A stretch of DNA of 64,000 nucleotides from an uncultured Lachnospiraceae bacterium (GTDB lineage: Bacteria > Bacillota > Clostridia > Lachnospirales > Lachnospiraceae), in assembly GCA_902800325.1 (NCBI GenBank), contig CADCDW010000001.1, positions 16,312 through 80,311 of the forward strand. Reading direction: 5' to 3'. The notes under the pieces were generated by a model. The model was not told where the DNA came from, did no database searches, and worked only from the letters and a program-made list of their open reading frames with translations. Both the position numbers and the translations under genes were made by a program. Shown here piece after piece: positions 45,977-54,588 of the stretch (within the stretch, counting starts at the first letter, position 1; each line of letters starts with the position of its first letter).

Positions 45977-46087
45977 AATTAATTTAATTAGCAAAAGTAT
46001 AAACTTTGAAAAAAATTAATTTAATTAGCAAAAGTATAAACTTTGAAAAAAATAATTTAATTAGCGAAAGTATAAACTTTGAAAAAA
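45977..46087. repeat. Three tandem copies of a 35-37 bp AT-rich unit
   Basis: Unit: AATTAATTTAATTAGC followed by AAAAGTATAAACTTTG and an A-run, at about 45977-46013, 46014-46051 and 46052-46087. The third copy has one substitution (GCGAAAG). The copies are contiguous without spacers, so this is not a CRISPR. AAAGTATAAACTTT within each unit is near-palindromic. It lies between uvrC and yqeG. Confidence 0.85.
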
Positions 46088-46107
46088 TATTTCAACCGTA
46101 TATCTCC

Positions 46108-47934
46108 TCAGGCATGAAAGAAATTATAAACATTTTCCGCAACCGCATCAGTTATACCTTCTACCGACTTTAATTCATCAATACCTGCTGTTTTTATCTG
46201 TTCCACATCCTTAAAATGTTTAAGTAGTGCTTTTCTTCTGGCAGGTCCGATTCCCTCTATCTCATCTAAAATAGAATGTACCTGATTCTTGCTCCTTAAC
46301 TGCCTGTGATATTCTATGGCAAATCTGTGTGCTTCGTCCTGTAAAGCAGTTACCATAAGCATAGCTTCACTTCCCTTAGGGAAATCAACTTCTTTATTGT
46401 TATAATATAGTCCTCTTGTATGATGATTATCGTCCTTAACCATACCACACACCGGTATGTCTATGCCGAGACTGTCAAGTACCATAAGCGCTACATTGAC
46501 CTGTCCCTTTCCACCATCCATCATAATTACATCAGGATATACATCCAGTTTTTCATCTGTAAATCTTCTGCTTAAAACCTCCTTCATAGATGCATAATCG
46601 TCCGGTCCTTCGATAGTTTTAAGTCGGAATTTACGATATGCATTTTTCTTCGGAACACCTTTTTCAAACACAACCATAGAGGCAACACTCAGAGTTCCTG
46701 AAATATGAGATATATCAAACGCCTCCATCCTGTCAGCAGAAGCTATACCAAGTATATCTGCTATATCCTTCGTTGCTCCGACAGTTCTTTTTTCCTGCCT
46801 TTTTATTCTTTCCACATCCTGTTTTAAAACAAGAGCTGCATTGTCAAATGCAAGTTTTAAAAGTTTTTTCTTTTCTCCCTTTTGAGGAACATAAACTCTG
46901 ACCTTCGATCCTCTTCTTTCCGAAAGATATCCTTCGATTATATCAAGCTCACCGATATTCTCCTGTACAAGAATCTCCTTTGGCAGATATGGTGTTCCCG
47001 AATAATACTGTTTTACAAAAGCAGTGAGTATATCACATACAGTCTCCTCATTATTGGTATTCATATGATGATGTTCTCTTCCAAGAAGCTTTCCTTCACG
47101 CACAAAAAATACAGTAACAACAGCATCAGTTTCATTGGACGCACAGGCTATCACATCCCTGTCATCACCACTTGTAACACTCATCTTCTGCTTGTCCATT
47201 ATATGAGTTATACTATCAATTAAATCTCTTGTTTCCGCAGCCTTTTCAAACTCCATTTCATCTGCATAAAGCTTCATTTTTTCCTTTAGGGTATTTACTG
47301 TCTCCTTATAGTTACCGTTTAAAAAATCAATTGCCTTTTCTATATTTTTATTATATTCTTCAGATGAAATATGTCCGTTGCAAGGCGCACTGCACTGTCC
47401 TATCTGATAATACAGACACGATCTTTCCTTACCTATGTCACGCGGCAAAATTCTATTGCAATTCCGCAATTTATATAGTTTATTGATAAGTTCAATAGTA
47501 TCTTTAACTGCACGTGGATTAGTATACGGTCCAAAATACTTTGACTTATCCCTTTTCATATTATGACTGTATAAAACTCTCGGAAACCCCTCTTCAACGG
47601 TAACTTTTATATAAGGATAACCTTTATCATCTGTCATCAGAGTATTGTATTTCGGACGATATTCTTTTATAAGATTGCATTCCAAAACAAGTGCCTCCAT
47701 CTCGGATGAAGTCACTATATATTCAAAATAAGCTATCTGCGAAACCATCTTTACAATTTTGGGAGAATTGTTGTGTCCATGTCCTTCACGAAAATACTGT
47801 CTTACTCTGTTATGCAGACTGACAGCCTTTCCAACATAAAGTATATCGTCATTGGCACTGTGCATTATATATACTCCCGGTTTCTTAGGCAGCTTGTTTA
47901 ATTCAGTTTCGATGTCAAATATTTTTTCTTCCAT
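46108..47934 (-). CDS. uvrC: UvrABC system protein C
   Basis: The 608-residue dual-incision nuclease of nucleotide excision repair. Order of domains: GIY-YIG nuclease (KKPGVYIMHSANDDILYVGK), a UVR helix (ADEMEFEKAAETRDLID), the RNase H-like C-terminal nuclease (EAFDISHISGTLSVASMVVF, VIMMDGGKGQVNVA) and tandem HhH motifs (IEGIGPARRKALLKHF, VEGITDAVAENVYNF). Full length, no defects. A strong hairpin lies just upstream that ends the previous transcript. Confidence 0.98.
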   Translation of the reverse strand: MEEKIFDIETELNKLPKKPGVYIMHSANDDILYVGKAVSLHNRVRQYFREGHGHNNSPKIVKMVSQIAYFEYIVTSSEMEALVLECNLIKEYRPKYNTLMTDDKGYPYIKVTVEEGFPRVLYSHNMKRDKSKYFGPYTNPRAVKDTIELINKLYKLRNCNRILPRDIGKERSCLYYQIGQCSAPCNGHISSEEYNKNIEKAIDFLNGNYKETVNTLKEKMKLYADEMEFEKAAETRDLIDSITHIMDKQKMSVTSGDDRDVIACASNETDAVVTVFFVREGKLLGREHHHMNTNNEETVCDILTAFVKQYYSGTPYLPKEILVQENIGELDIIEGYLSERRGSKVRVYVPQKGEKKKLLKLAFDNAALVLKQDVERIKRQEKRTVGATKDIADILGIASADRMEAFDISHISGTLSVASMVVFEKGVPKKNAYRKFRLKTIEGPDDYASMKEVLSRRFTDEKLDVYPDVIMMDGGKGQVNVALMVLDSLGIDIPVCGMVKDDNHHTRGLYYNNKEVDFPKGSEAMLMVTALQDEAHRFAIEYHRQLRSKNQVHSILDEIEGIGPARRKALLKHFKDVEQIKTAGIDELKSVEGITDAVAENVYNFFHA

Positions 47935-47940
47935 AACAAT

Positions 47941-47970
47941 AAAGATAAAGGGAGGTACCAGGTACCTCCC
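47941..47970 (-). terminator. Intrinsic terminator of the 694-residue unknown gene
   Basis: Perfect 10-bp stem GGGAGGTACC/GGTACCTCCC (47950-47970) with a one-base centre, followed on the minus strand by TTTATCTTT. It lies between that gene and uvrC. Confidence 0.75.
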
Positions 47971-48001
47971 AATATATGATAAAGGTTTTTTTGTGCCGTA
48001 A

Positions 48002-50086
48002 TTATAATAAATCAGCTCTAAGTTTTTTGATAACCTGTAAAGTCTTGTCTCTTAATTCTTCTGCATCATAGAGTGCCATCATTGTATTCTTGTCAATCTT
48101 GGCAGCTATTACAGAATCGAGCCAATCATTTACATAAGATTGTACATAAGCAACATTCTCTTCAGACTTATCCTTAAGAGCGACAATTATATTATTGAGA
48201 TTCTCAATAACTGTAGGCGTTGAGTTAGTATTGGATACAGGTGTCTGAGTGCTCTCATCTGATAACTCAATTACCTTACCTGTCTTGGTTATGATAACCT
48301 TCTTGTTAGGTGTCGATTCGGTCTTGGACGAACTTCCTCCCTTTTTGTCAAGGAGTTTCTCCACTACCTTTACAAGACATACAACACTATAAGTGCTTTC
48401 CTCGGGCGTCTGCTTAACATTGCCTTTCTCTGCATACTGATTCCAAAGCCATTCTGACTTAAGAAGCATTTCTTCTATCTTGGTATCAGATAAAAGCTTT
48501 GTAAGATCCGGATCAATGGCAGGTGCTGAAGATTTACTGAATAATCCACCTGACTTTTGTACCTCCGGCTTCTTATATTTGGCAGGTACTACAACTTCGT
48601 TATATGTTTTTATAAGCATTTTTTCCGCAGCCTTCGGATCATAACTGCCGCTGATAATATTGACCTTGCCGCTGTTAAGACCATTTATAATCATATCCTC
48701 AGCAGTCATAAATACGAGAGCTTTCTGTCTGTCATCAAGCAACCGCTTAATCTCATAATTAGTCTTAGACTTCTCAAGTATAGAATTCTTTCTAACCTTA
48801 AATGCCTTAATTTTCTCTTTTACGCTAAAGAACAACTTAAGAAGTGTAGGGTTGGCATTTACATAATTTCCAATCCACGTAAGTTCAACATACTGATGCT
48901 CAATTTTATTGGAAATCTCATATACATTATATCCATCGAATATTACATTCATGGTTGTATAAAGCAAATCAAGTATCTCATATTTTTCTTCCCACGCACG
49001 AGACGAATTATCCTGATTTACAAGTTCCTTTATACCACACTCATAAAATACAAGATTGTACTCATATAAACCTTCAAATACATTGGTCTTGTCCTTAAGA
49101 GATGCACCGGCACCAAGAATCTGAAGATTTTTCTTCATCTCAGGTTCATTTTCTATGTACTGATATACCTTCTTGATAAATGAACAAACCTCTGAAATAA
49201 GAGTATCTATTCTCTTGTTATATATCTCCTGCTTTGAAATCGCATTTACAACACTTCTGCTCAATACTGTTGTATTTTGAGGAGAGTTACAGTTTCTGAT
49301 AAGCTCTTTAAAGCTCTCATATACTGCCATATTGTCGATAGGAATATATTCTGCATTAAGTCCATAAAACTCAAAAGCTTTATTATAATCCTTATTGTTA
49401 ATATACGCATTGAACAATCCGATAGAAAACTGAATCTTGTAATCATTTCCTACATGTGGATCCTCAACAACATAATCAAACAATACTTCAAGATTATTCA
49501 TGTAAGACTCAGAATTGATATCCGATGTAGGTATACCCATCTCCATGATTACATTAATCAGATCAAGGTAACCCATAACAGCCTTATCAAAGTTCTTAGG
49601 TCTGTCATCATCCTCAAGAATCTGATAACTTACATTGATAAGAAGCGGTGCTATACGCTCACCTATAAGCTTCATAGCATCTACAAATTTTTCTCTCTGG
49701 TACAAATATATAAGCCATATACTATATCGATATATACCTGATGTACTTATCGGTGCATCTACATCCGAAGGATCTATATCGCCATATACAAATCTGAATA
49801 ATGGTTCAATCCATTCTTCAATCTCATAGCGTCCTGTAGCCTTAATATTAGTATCAACAAATTCTCCAAGTTCATAAAGTTTTGAGCATTGTGCCTTAAC
49901 ATCATCATCGACCATCATGTTTGATAAATCAAAATTGCTGTCTTTGAGATAGTCAATAACCAAAGCATAAAATCCATCTTCAACCTGTTCATTAAGGAAT
50001 CTTATGAGGAGTGCTTTATTATTAGATGCAGCAATTGACAAAACATTACTATCAGAACCTGATGTTATGTTTGCTGGTAATGCCAT
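48002..50086 (-). CDS. Unknown 694-residue helical protein
   Basis: Not recognised. It is almost entirely alpha-helical, with no signal peptide or membrane helix. Repeating helix pairs in residues 20-480 (YRYSIWLIYLYQREKFVDAM, IGLFNAYINNKDYNKAFEFY) suggest a TPR-like or armadillo-like solenoid. A linker near 570-640 is rich in Ser, Thr and Pro (GGSSSKTESTPNKK), with a helical tail. It has a good promoter candidate and its own terminator, so it is a monocistronic gene. Nothing in the neighbourhood hints at function. Confidence 0.8.
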   Translation of the reverse strand: MALPANITSGSDSNVLSIAASNNKALLIRFLNEQVEDGFYALVIDYLKDSNFDLSNMMVDDDVKAQCSKLYELGEFVDTNIKATGRYEIEEWIEPLFRFVYGDIDPSDVDAPISTSGIYRYSIWLIYLYQREKFVDAMKLIGERIAPLLINVSYQILEDDDRPKNFDKAVMGYLDLINVIMEMGIPTSDINSESYMNNLEVLFDYVVEDPHVGNDYKIQFSIGLFNAYINNKDYNKAFEFYGLNAEYIPIDNMAVYESFKELIRNCNSPQNTTVLSRSVVNAISKQEIYNKRIDTLISEVCSFIKKVYQYIENEPEMKKNLQILGAGASLKDKTNVFEGLYEYNLVFYECGIKELVNQDNSSRAWEEKYEILDLLYTTMNVIFDGYNVYEISNKIEHQYVELTWIGNYVNANPTLLKLFFSVKEKIKAFKVRKNSILEKSKTNYEIKRLLDDRQKALVFMTAEDMIINGLNSGKVNIISGSYDPKAAEKMLIKTYNEVVVPAKYKKPEVQKSGGLFSKSSAPAIDPDLTKLLSDTKIEEMLLKSEWLWNQYAEKGNVKQTPEESTYSVVCLVKVVEKLLDKKGGSSSKTESTPNKKVIITKTGKVIELSDESTQTPVSNTNSTPTVIENLNNIIVALKDKSEENVAYVQSYVNDWLDSVIAAKIDKNTMMALYDAEELRDKTLQVIKKLRADLL

Positions 50087-50127
50087 AAGATATCATCCCC
50101 CTTATAAATCTTATTCACTTTAGTAAT

Positions 50128-50155
50128 TTTATAACATTTAAAAGTGTAGTGTCAA
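50128..50155 (-). promoter_or_regulatory. Promoter of the 694-residue unknown gene
   Basis: TTGACA (50150-50155) and TATAAA (50128-50133) with a 16-base spacer, about 40 bases before the start. Confidence 0.6.
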
Positions 50156-50253
50156 CAGATAATTTGTCTATTTTTAATAATTGGCATTGTGCATAATTAA
50201 CAAGTTTTTTTCAACAATTTTTTTCTGTGTTTTTATGCAATTTGTCAATAAAA

Positions 50254-52053
50254 TCATTGCACATCAAAACCCGCCATACGTAAAATTGCTAAAGCGTTGG
50301 TTGTAGTGCACCTTCCGTCGCATATTTTATAATCAAACTTCAATTCGTCTTTGTCATAATGTTCTTCAAAATGATAATTGCAAGCTTTTACTCCTGCTTT
50401 ATCCTCTATGTCGCAGAGTTCAAAATCATGCGTCGAAACAACAGTAATACATTTTTCGCCCGCAAGTCTGGTTATAGCCTCTTTTGCTCCCACAATCCTG
50501 TCAGCAGAATTGGTTCCTTTAAATATCTCATCTATAAGGCATATCATAGGAACATCTTTTTCTTTATACTCAGCCATAGCCTTTATCCTGAGTATCTCAG
50601 CATAAAAGGTTGAGATTCCATGTGCCACGTCATCCATGACTCTCATCGAAGTAAAAAGCTTCATATAATTGGCTTCAAACTTCTTCGCACATACCGGTGC
50701 ACCTATATATGCAAGTACCAGATTAACAGCTAAAGTTCTTAAAAAAGTAGTTTTTCCGGACATATTGGAACCTGTAATAATAGTAATACCCCCCTTCAAT
50801 TCAATACTGTTTTCAACAACAGCATCAGGCTTGATAAGAGGATGATACATATCTGTTCCGTTTAAAAAAGAGCTTTTTTCGTTTATTTCAATATCAGCCC
50901 ATGACGTTTGTCGTATACTGCCCAAAACAGAAAGGCTGATAAGCTCTTCAAATTCCGCAATTATATCAAACACCTTGCCCAGATTTTTTCCGTATTTTTT
51001 CTTCCAAAGATAAGTAAAATGTGCAAGATGATAATCCCAAAGAAAAAGACCTGTAAGAATAATATGCAAAAACGGATTATAAGAAATATTATATGCCTGG
51101 CTTATTTTCCCAAGACTCTTAAATGCATTTACTGCGCCATCTTCTCCTGCTACATATTTTTTTAAATCCTTTAATATACCTGATTCAAACTTTTCATTTT
51201 CTATAAGTTCCAGCATATCTTTATAATCTTCTGTCGCCTGTCCCATAGTATAAAAAGGAATAATCGTATCCTCTGTCTTTGCTTGTGTAAATCCGGAAAC
51301 TGCAAGCATAAGAATGAATCCCAAAAGCGGATATCCATAACTTATAATCCCCAATGCACACACTATGATAAGACCGATTTCAATCGCCGGAAACAAAAAC
51401 CTTATAATCTCCATCCAAAGAGGAACAACTCCGGTTTTTTCATCACTGCAATATGCTGCAAATCTATCTGTATCCCGATTAGTCTTTTTTTCAGACAACC
51501 TTAAGCCTGCGGCCTCATAGGATATCGCAAACTCTTTTTTACCGATAAGCTCATCCACGGATTTATTTTTATCTTTTAGTTTATTTAAATCAAATCTGTT
51601 AAGTCTTAAATCATCGGCAAAAAGTTCTTTACCTTTTTTAGTATGTGCAGTATTTAGCAGCTGATAAAGTGACGCCTTGCCCAAAAGATCTATATCTTTT
51701 GAAACAGTATCTCCCTCTGTCAGAAATTCTTCTCCGTCATCTTCAAAGCTTCTCCACGCATCACTGAATCTGTCTACATATTTTCGTGCAACATCAGCTT
51801 TGCTTTTTGCAATTTCCTGACATTTAACAACATCACCGTGTATCTTAACCAGATATAAAAAGGCAACCAGAAATATTACACCCAATACCCCACATATAAT
51901 TTGTCCATCAAATACTCCTATAAGCAAAAGAGCCAATCCCGCTAAAAAAGAAAGAGCCCTAAGCGTTGAAATATTGGAAAACTTTTTATCAAGGGAATTT
52001 TTTTCTTCTTTAAACTGATTAAATTTATCTTCATAAAAAAATTTATTGTTCAT
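50254..52053 (-). CDS. Membrane-associated MutS-family ATPase
   Basis: A 599-residue protein with MutS-like ATPase at the C-terminus: Walker A TGSNMSGKTTFLRTL, Walker B MICLIDEIFKGTNSADR and the VVSTHDFELCDIED signature. There is no MutS mismatch-recognition domain. Instead there are hydrophobic helices at about 32-70 (LRALSFLAGLALLLIGVFDG) and about 215-255. This is a known Firmicute branch annotated as MutS family but lacking evidence for mismatch repair. The gene overlaps the next small membrane-protein gene by one base. Role unknown; probably a membrane ATPase. Confidence 0.88.
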   Translation of the reverse strand: MNNKFFYEDKFNQFKEEKNSLDKKFSNISTLRALSFLAGLALLLIGVFDGQIICGVLGVIFLVAFLYLVKIHGDVVKCQEIAKSKADVARKYVDRFSDAWRSFEDDGEEFLTEGDTVSKDIDLLGKASLYQLLNTAHTKKGKELFADDLRLNRFDLNKLKDKNKSVDELIGKKEFAISYEAAGLRLSEKKTNRDTDRFAAYCSDEKTGVVPLWMEIIRFLFPAIEIGLIIVCALGIISYGYPLLGFILMLAVSGFTQAKTEDTIIPFYTMGQATEDYKDMLELIENEKFESGILKDLKKYVAGEDGAVNAFKSLGKISQAYNISYNPFLHIILTGLFLWDYHLAHFTYLWKKKYGKNLGKVFDIIAEFEELISLSVLGSIRQTSWADIEINEKSSFLNGTDMYHPLIKPDAVVENSIELKGGITIITGSNMSGKTTFLRTLAVNLVLAYIGAPVCAKKFEANYMKLFTSMRVMDDVAHGISTFYAEILRIKAMAEYKEKDVPMICLIDEIFKGTNSADRIVGAKEAITRLAGEKCITVVSTHDFELCDIEDKAGVKACNYHFEEHYDKDELKFDYKICDGRCTTTNALAILRMAGFDVQ

Positions 52054-52259
52054 TATTTCTTTCCGGAAGCCTTAGCTTTCTCCTCATCATTATTCTTTTT
52101 TACCATAACAAAAAATATAACTAAAAATACTACGCCTACAGCTATGATACCTACTCCTATTCCTACCTTACCTATGATACACATGGCAATACCGACTATG
52201 ACCATAAGTATGCTGCAAACAAGATAATTCTTCTCTGCTTCCAATAGTTTTCTATTCAT
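52053..52259 (-). CDS. Small two-helix membrane protein upstream of the MutS-like ATPase
   Basis: A 68-residue protein with two close hydrophobic helices (LVCSILMVIVGIAMCIIGK and VGIIAVGVVFLVIFFVMVKK) and a charged C-terminus (NNDEEKAKASGKK). Its stop overlaps the start of the MutS-like ATPase gene, so the two are probably partners or at least co-expressed. No family recognised. Confidence 0.72.
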   Translation of the reverse strand: MNRKLLEAEKNYLVCSILMVIVGIAMCIIGKVGIGVGIIAVGVVFLVIFFVMVKKNNDEEKAKASGKK

Positions 52260-52393
52260 AATAAATATACCCGCTTTCTTTGTTTTTCATAAGATACATT
52301 TTATCATAACTCTTTTTTCAAAGCAATTTTTAAACTGTTAAAATTTGGTGATTTTTTGGTACATAATTATACAAAAGAAGCTTATTAAACTGC

Positions 52394-52422
52394 TTGATTT
52401 TTAAATATAGTTGTATTAGAAT
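52394..52422 (+). promoter_or_regulatory. Promoter of the YtxH-like gene
   Basis: TTGATT (52394-52399) and TAGAAT (52417-52422) with a 17-base spacer, followed by an AAGGAGAT ribosome site. Confidence 0.55.
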
Positions 52423-52471
52423 AATATTTACATAAATTGCAGAAATAATTTATAGAAAAGGAGATATATCA

Positions 52472-52903
52472 ATGGGTAAGTTATTAAAAGGATTAGTAAC
52501 TATCACTGCCGCATCTGCTGCAGTCGGAGGATTATGCTACGTATTCAAAGACCAGATTAAAGAGAGCAAGATTTACAAGGATAATAATGTTGACGAAAAA
52601 ATAAAAAACATTAAAACAAAGATTAATGAAAACGAAAAAATCAACAAAGTAAAAAGTACAATCCAAGAAAACGAAACCTACAATAAGGTAAAAAACACTA
52701 TTAAAGAAAAAATGCCTATATTTGCAGAAAAAGAAGAAGATTATGTTGATGAGGGTGAAATCTTTTTTGATGATTTAGATGCAGCTACAGGCGACAGAGA
52801 TTATGTTTCACTTGACAGCGAAGATATCAAAGATGCCGCTGAGGATGTTAAAGAAGCCATAGAAGATACTGCAGAAGAAATTAAGGATGCAGTTACTGAA
52901 TAA
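52472..52903 (+). CDS. YtxH-like general stress/envelope protein
   Basis: A 143-residue protein. An N-terminal hydrophobic stretch (LLKGLVTITAASAAVGGLCY) is followed by amphipathic repeats (KIKNIKTKINENEKINKVKS, ENETYNKVKNTIKEKM), then an acidic tail with AAEDVKEAIEDTAEEIKDAV. This matches the YtxH-type small membrane-linked proteins of Firmicutes. Function is not established. Monocistronic, with its own promoter and terminator. Confidence 0.75.
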   Translation: MGKLLKGLVTITAASAAVGGLCYVFKDQIKESKIYKDNNVDEKIKNIKTKINENEKINKVKSTIQENETYNKVKNTIKEKMPIFAEKEEDYVDEGEIFFDDLDAATGDRDYVSLDSEDIKDAAEDVKEAIEDTAEEIKDAVTE

Positions 52904-52924
52904 TTATAAATTATTATAGCTCTC

Positions 52925-52956
52925 AAAAAATGGTGACCCGAAGGGTCACCATTTTT
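52925..52956. terminator. Bidirectional intrinsic terminator
   Basis: Stem ATGGTGACCC/GGGTCACCAT with loop GAA, flanked by A6 and T5 runs, so it works on both strands. It lies between the convergent YtxH-like and GGDEF genes. Confidence 0.92.
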
Positions 52957-52997
52957 CAGCTAAGTCATCTAATTATCTAAGAATTACAATAATATAA

Positions 52998-54419
52998 TTA
53001 GTCTATATCAGCCTTGAACCGTCTCTTATTCTCATACATCGCATTGTCAGCGCGTTCAAATACCGTTTCCACATCCTTATCAAGCTCACAGGAATATACT
53101 CCCATTCCACAAGCAAGAGTGACAAGACCGTTTTTTTTATTATTTTTACTTATGCTCCTGATAGTCTCAAGCAAGACATTTCTATACATATAATCCTCTC
53201 CTGTCAGAATCAATGCAAACTCATCTCCGCCGACTCTATACACGGGACTATGCTTATATGTATCACATATAATCTTGCAGGCATCTTTTATATATTCATC
53301 GCCGGCATGATGCCCTTTAGTATCATTAACAACTTTTAAATCATTGATATCACAGACCACAACAGCAAATTCAGGTACCACAACAGAACTTAGCATTCTT
53401 TCCTTTAATTTTTCGGAATCACAATCATATGCTCTCTTATTTTTTATACCTGTTAAAGCATCCTTATTGGCAAGACTTATGGCATTCTTTAGTTCAAATT
53501 TTCTTTTCATCGAGTCGTTAATATTGACAACGCCTATTACAACATGATTTTCATCACCCAACGGTCTTACTGCCCTTAAATTGACATATTCCGGTTCGCC
53601 ATCAAGCAAAAGTCTGTATGTTATAGTATATACATTAGTATTTGATAAAGAATTTATAAAATTAACTTTATCCATAGCTTCAGCCATCATCGGATAATCT
53701 TCACTATAAATACTTTTTTTCATATTGTACTTTGTATCTCCAAAGAAATCGTAGCCTTTTGCACCGACTTTCAGCTGAGCATATTTATCGCTTGAACTAT
53801 ACTCTGTATATTCTCCTGTTATTAAATCCACATAATAAATAACCTCATACCTTATAGCAAGGGCATGCGCAATCTGACTAAAGGTTTCCGCTTCTTTTGC
53901 ACTTTTCTGCTCTCGTTTTACCAGCGCATCGATATTCTTGACACCGACTATAATGTACTTATCATCTGCACCGGTTCCTCTGGTGGTCTTTAACTGATAA
54001 TATCTCGGCACTCCATCTATAACCAGTCTGTATCTGTGAGTAAAAGTAATATTATGTTTTATCGCATCGTCAAAATTTGATTTACTGATTTTCGAAAGAA
54101 ATTCCTTCTGATCTTCTTTAAAAACAAGCTTTTCACAATTTATAACTGTATCAGCAAAAAAATTATCTCCTTGTGATGCTATATGTAGTTTTTTATCAAC
54201 TCCGGAAGTCTTATATTCTATATAGCTGTCATCCTGCATATCGATATAATATACGCTCTCATAGTCATTGGCCAGGGACAAAGCAATTCTTGAAAAATCA
54301 AATTCCGACTCTGAAGCTGAAGCTTTAGCCACATCATTCTTTAGTTCCACAAAACGTCTTGTCTTTAGTCTTTCAGACAAATTCTTATCAAATGATAACG
54401 CAGTTTTTTCCTTCCCCAT
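52998..54419 (-). CDS. Diguanylate cyclase with two sensory domains
   Basis: A 473-residue cytoplasmic protein. Two PAS-like segments repeat similar strings (SLANDYESVYYIDMQDDSYI, then ALAIRYEVIYYVDLITGEYT), each followed by a RYRLVIDGVPRYYQ-like strand. The C-terminal GGDEF domain has DALTGIKNKRAYD and VYRVGGDEFALIL, so the active site is intact and should make cyclic di-GMP. No RxxD inhibitory site precedes GGDEF. No membrane helices, no EAL domain. The ligand of the PAS domains cannot be inferred. Confidence 0.92.
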   Translation of the reverse strand: MGKEKTALSFDKNLSERLKTRRFVELKNDVAKASASESEFDFSRIALSLANDYESVYYIDMQDDSYIEYKTSGVDKKLHIASQGDNFFADTVINCEKLVFKEDQKEFLSKISKSNFDDAIKHNITFTHRYRLVIDGVPRYYQLKTTRGTGADDKYIIVGVKNIDALVKREQKSAKEAETFSQIAHALAIRYEVIYYVDLITGEYTEYSSSDKYAQLKVGAKGYDFFGDTKYNMKKSIYSEDYPMMAEAMDKVNFINSLSNTNVYTITYRLLLDGEPEYVNLRAVRPLGDENHVVIGVVNINDSMKRKFELKNAISLANKDALTGIKNKRAYDCDSEKLKERMLSSVVVPEFAVVVCDINDLKVVNDTKGHHAGDEYIKDACKIICDTYKHSPVYRVGGDEFALILTGEDYMYRNVLLETIRSISKNNKKNGLVTLACGMGVYSCELDKDVETVFERADNAMYENKRRFKADID

Positions 54420-54464
54420 AAAATAACCCCTTATTTAATACGAAAAGCAACCGTTACATGGTTA

Positions 54465-54493
54465 ATTATACCAAAATATATCATTTGTTTCAA
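54465..54493 (-). promoter_or_regulatory. Promoter of the diguanylate cyclase gene
   Basis: TTGAAA (54488-54493) and consensus TATAAT (54465-54470), 17-base spacer, about 45 bases before the ATG. Confidence 0.7.
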
Positions 54494-54531
54494 CATTTTC
54501 GTTATAAAAGCTGTCGAATAATGTTGAAAAA

Positions 54532-54565
54532 GAAAAAACCGAAAAGGAAAAATCCTTTCCGGTTT
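54532..54565 (-). terminator. Intrinsic terminator of the SleB-like hydrolase gene
   Basis: On the minus strand AAACCGGAAAGGA and TCCTTTTCGGTTT pair (one mismatch) and are followed by TTTTTTC. It lies 23 bases past the stop. Confidence 0.88.
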
Positions 54566-54588
54566 ACCTTGTATATCATAGGGCTTTT

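Noticed and set aside
45977-46087. CRISPR array
   Set aside because: The repeats are contiguous with no spacers, only three copies, and no cas genes are nearby.
50254-52053. MutS or MutS2 DNA repair protein
   Set aside because: Only the ATPase part matches; mismatch and Smr domains are absent and membrane helices are present.
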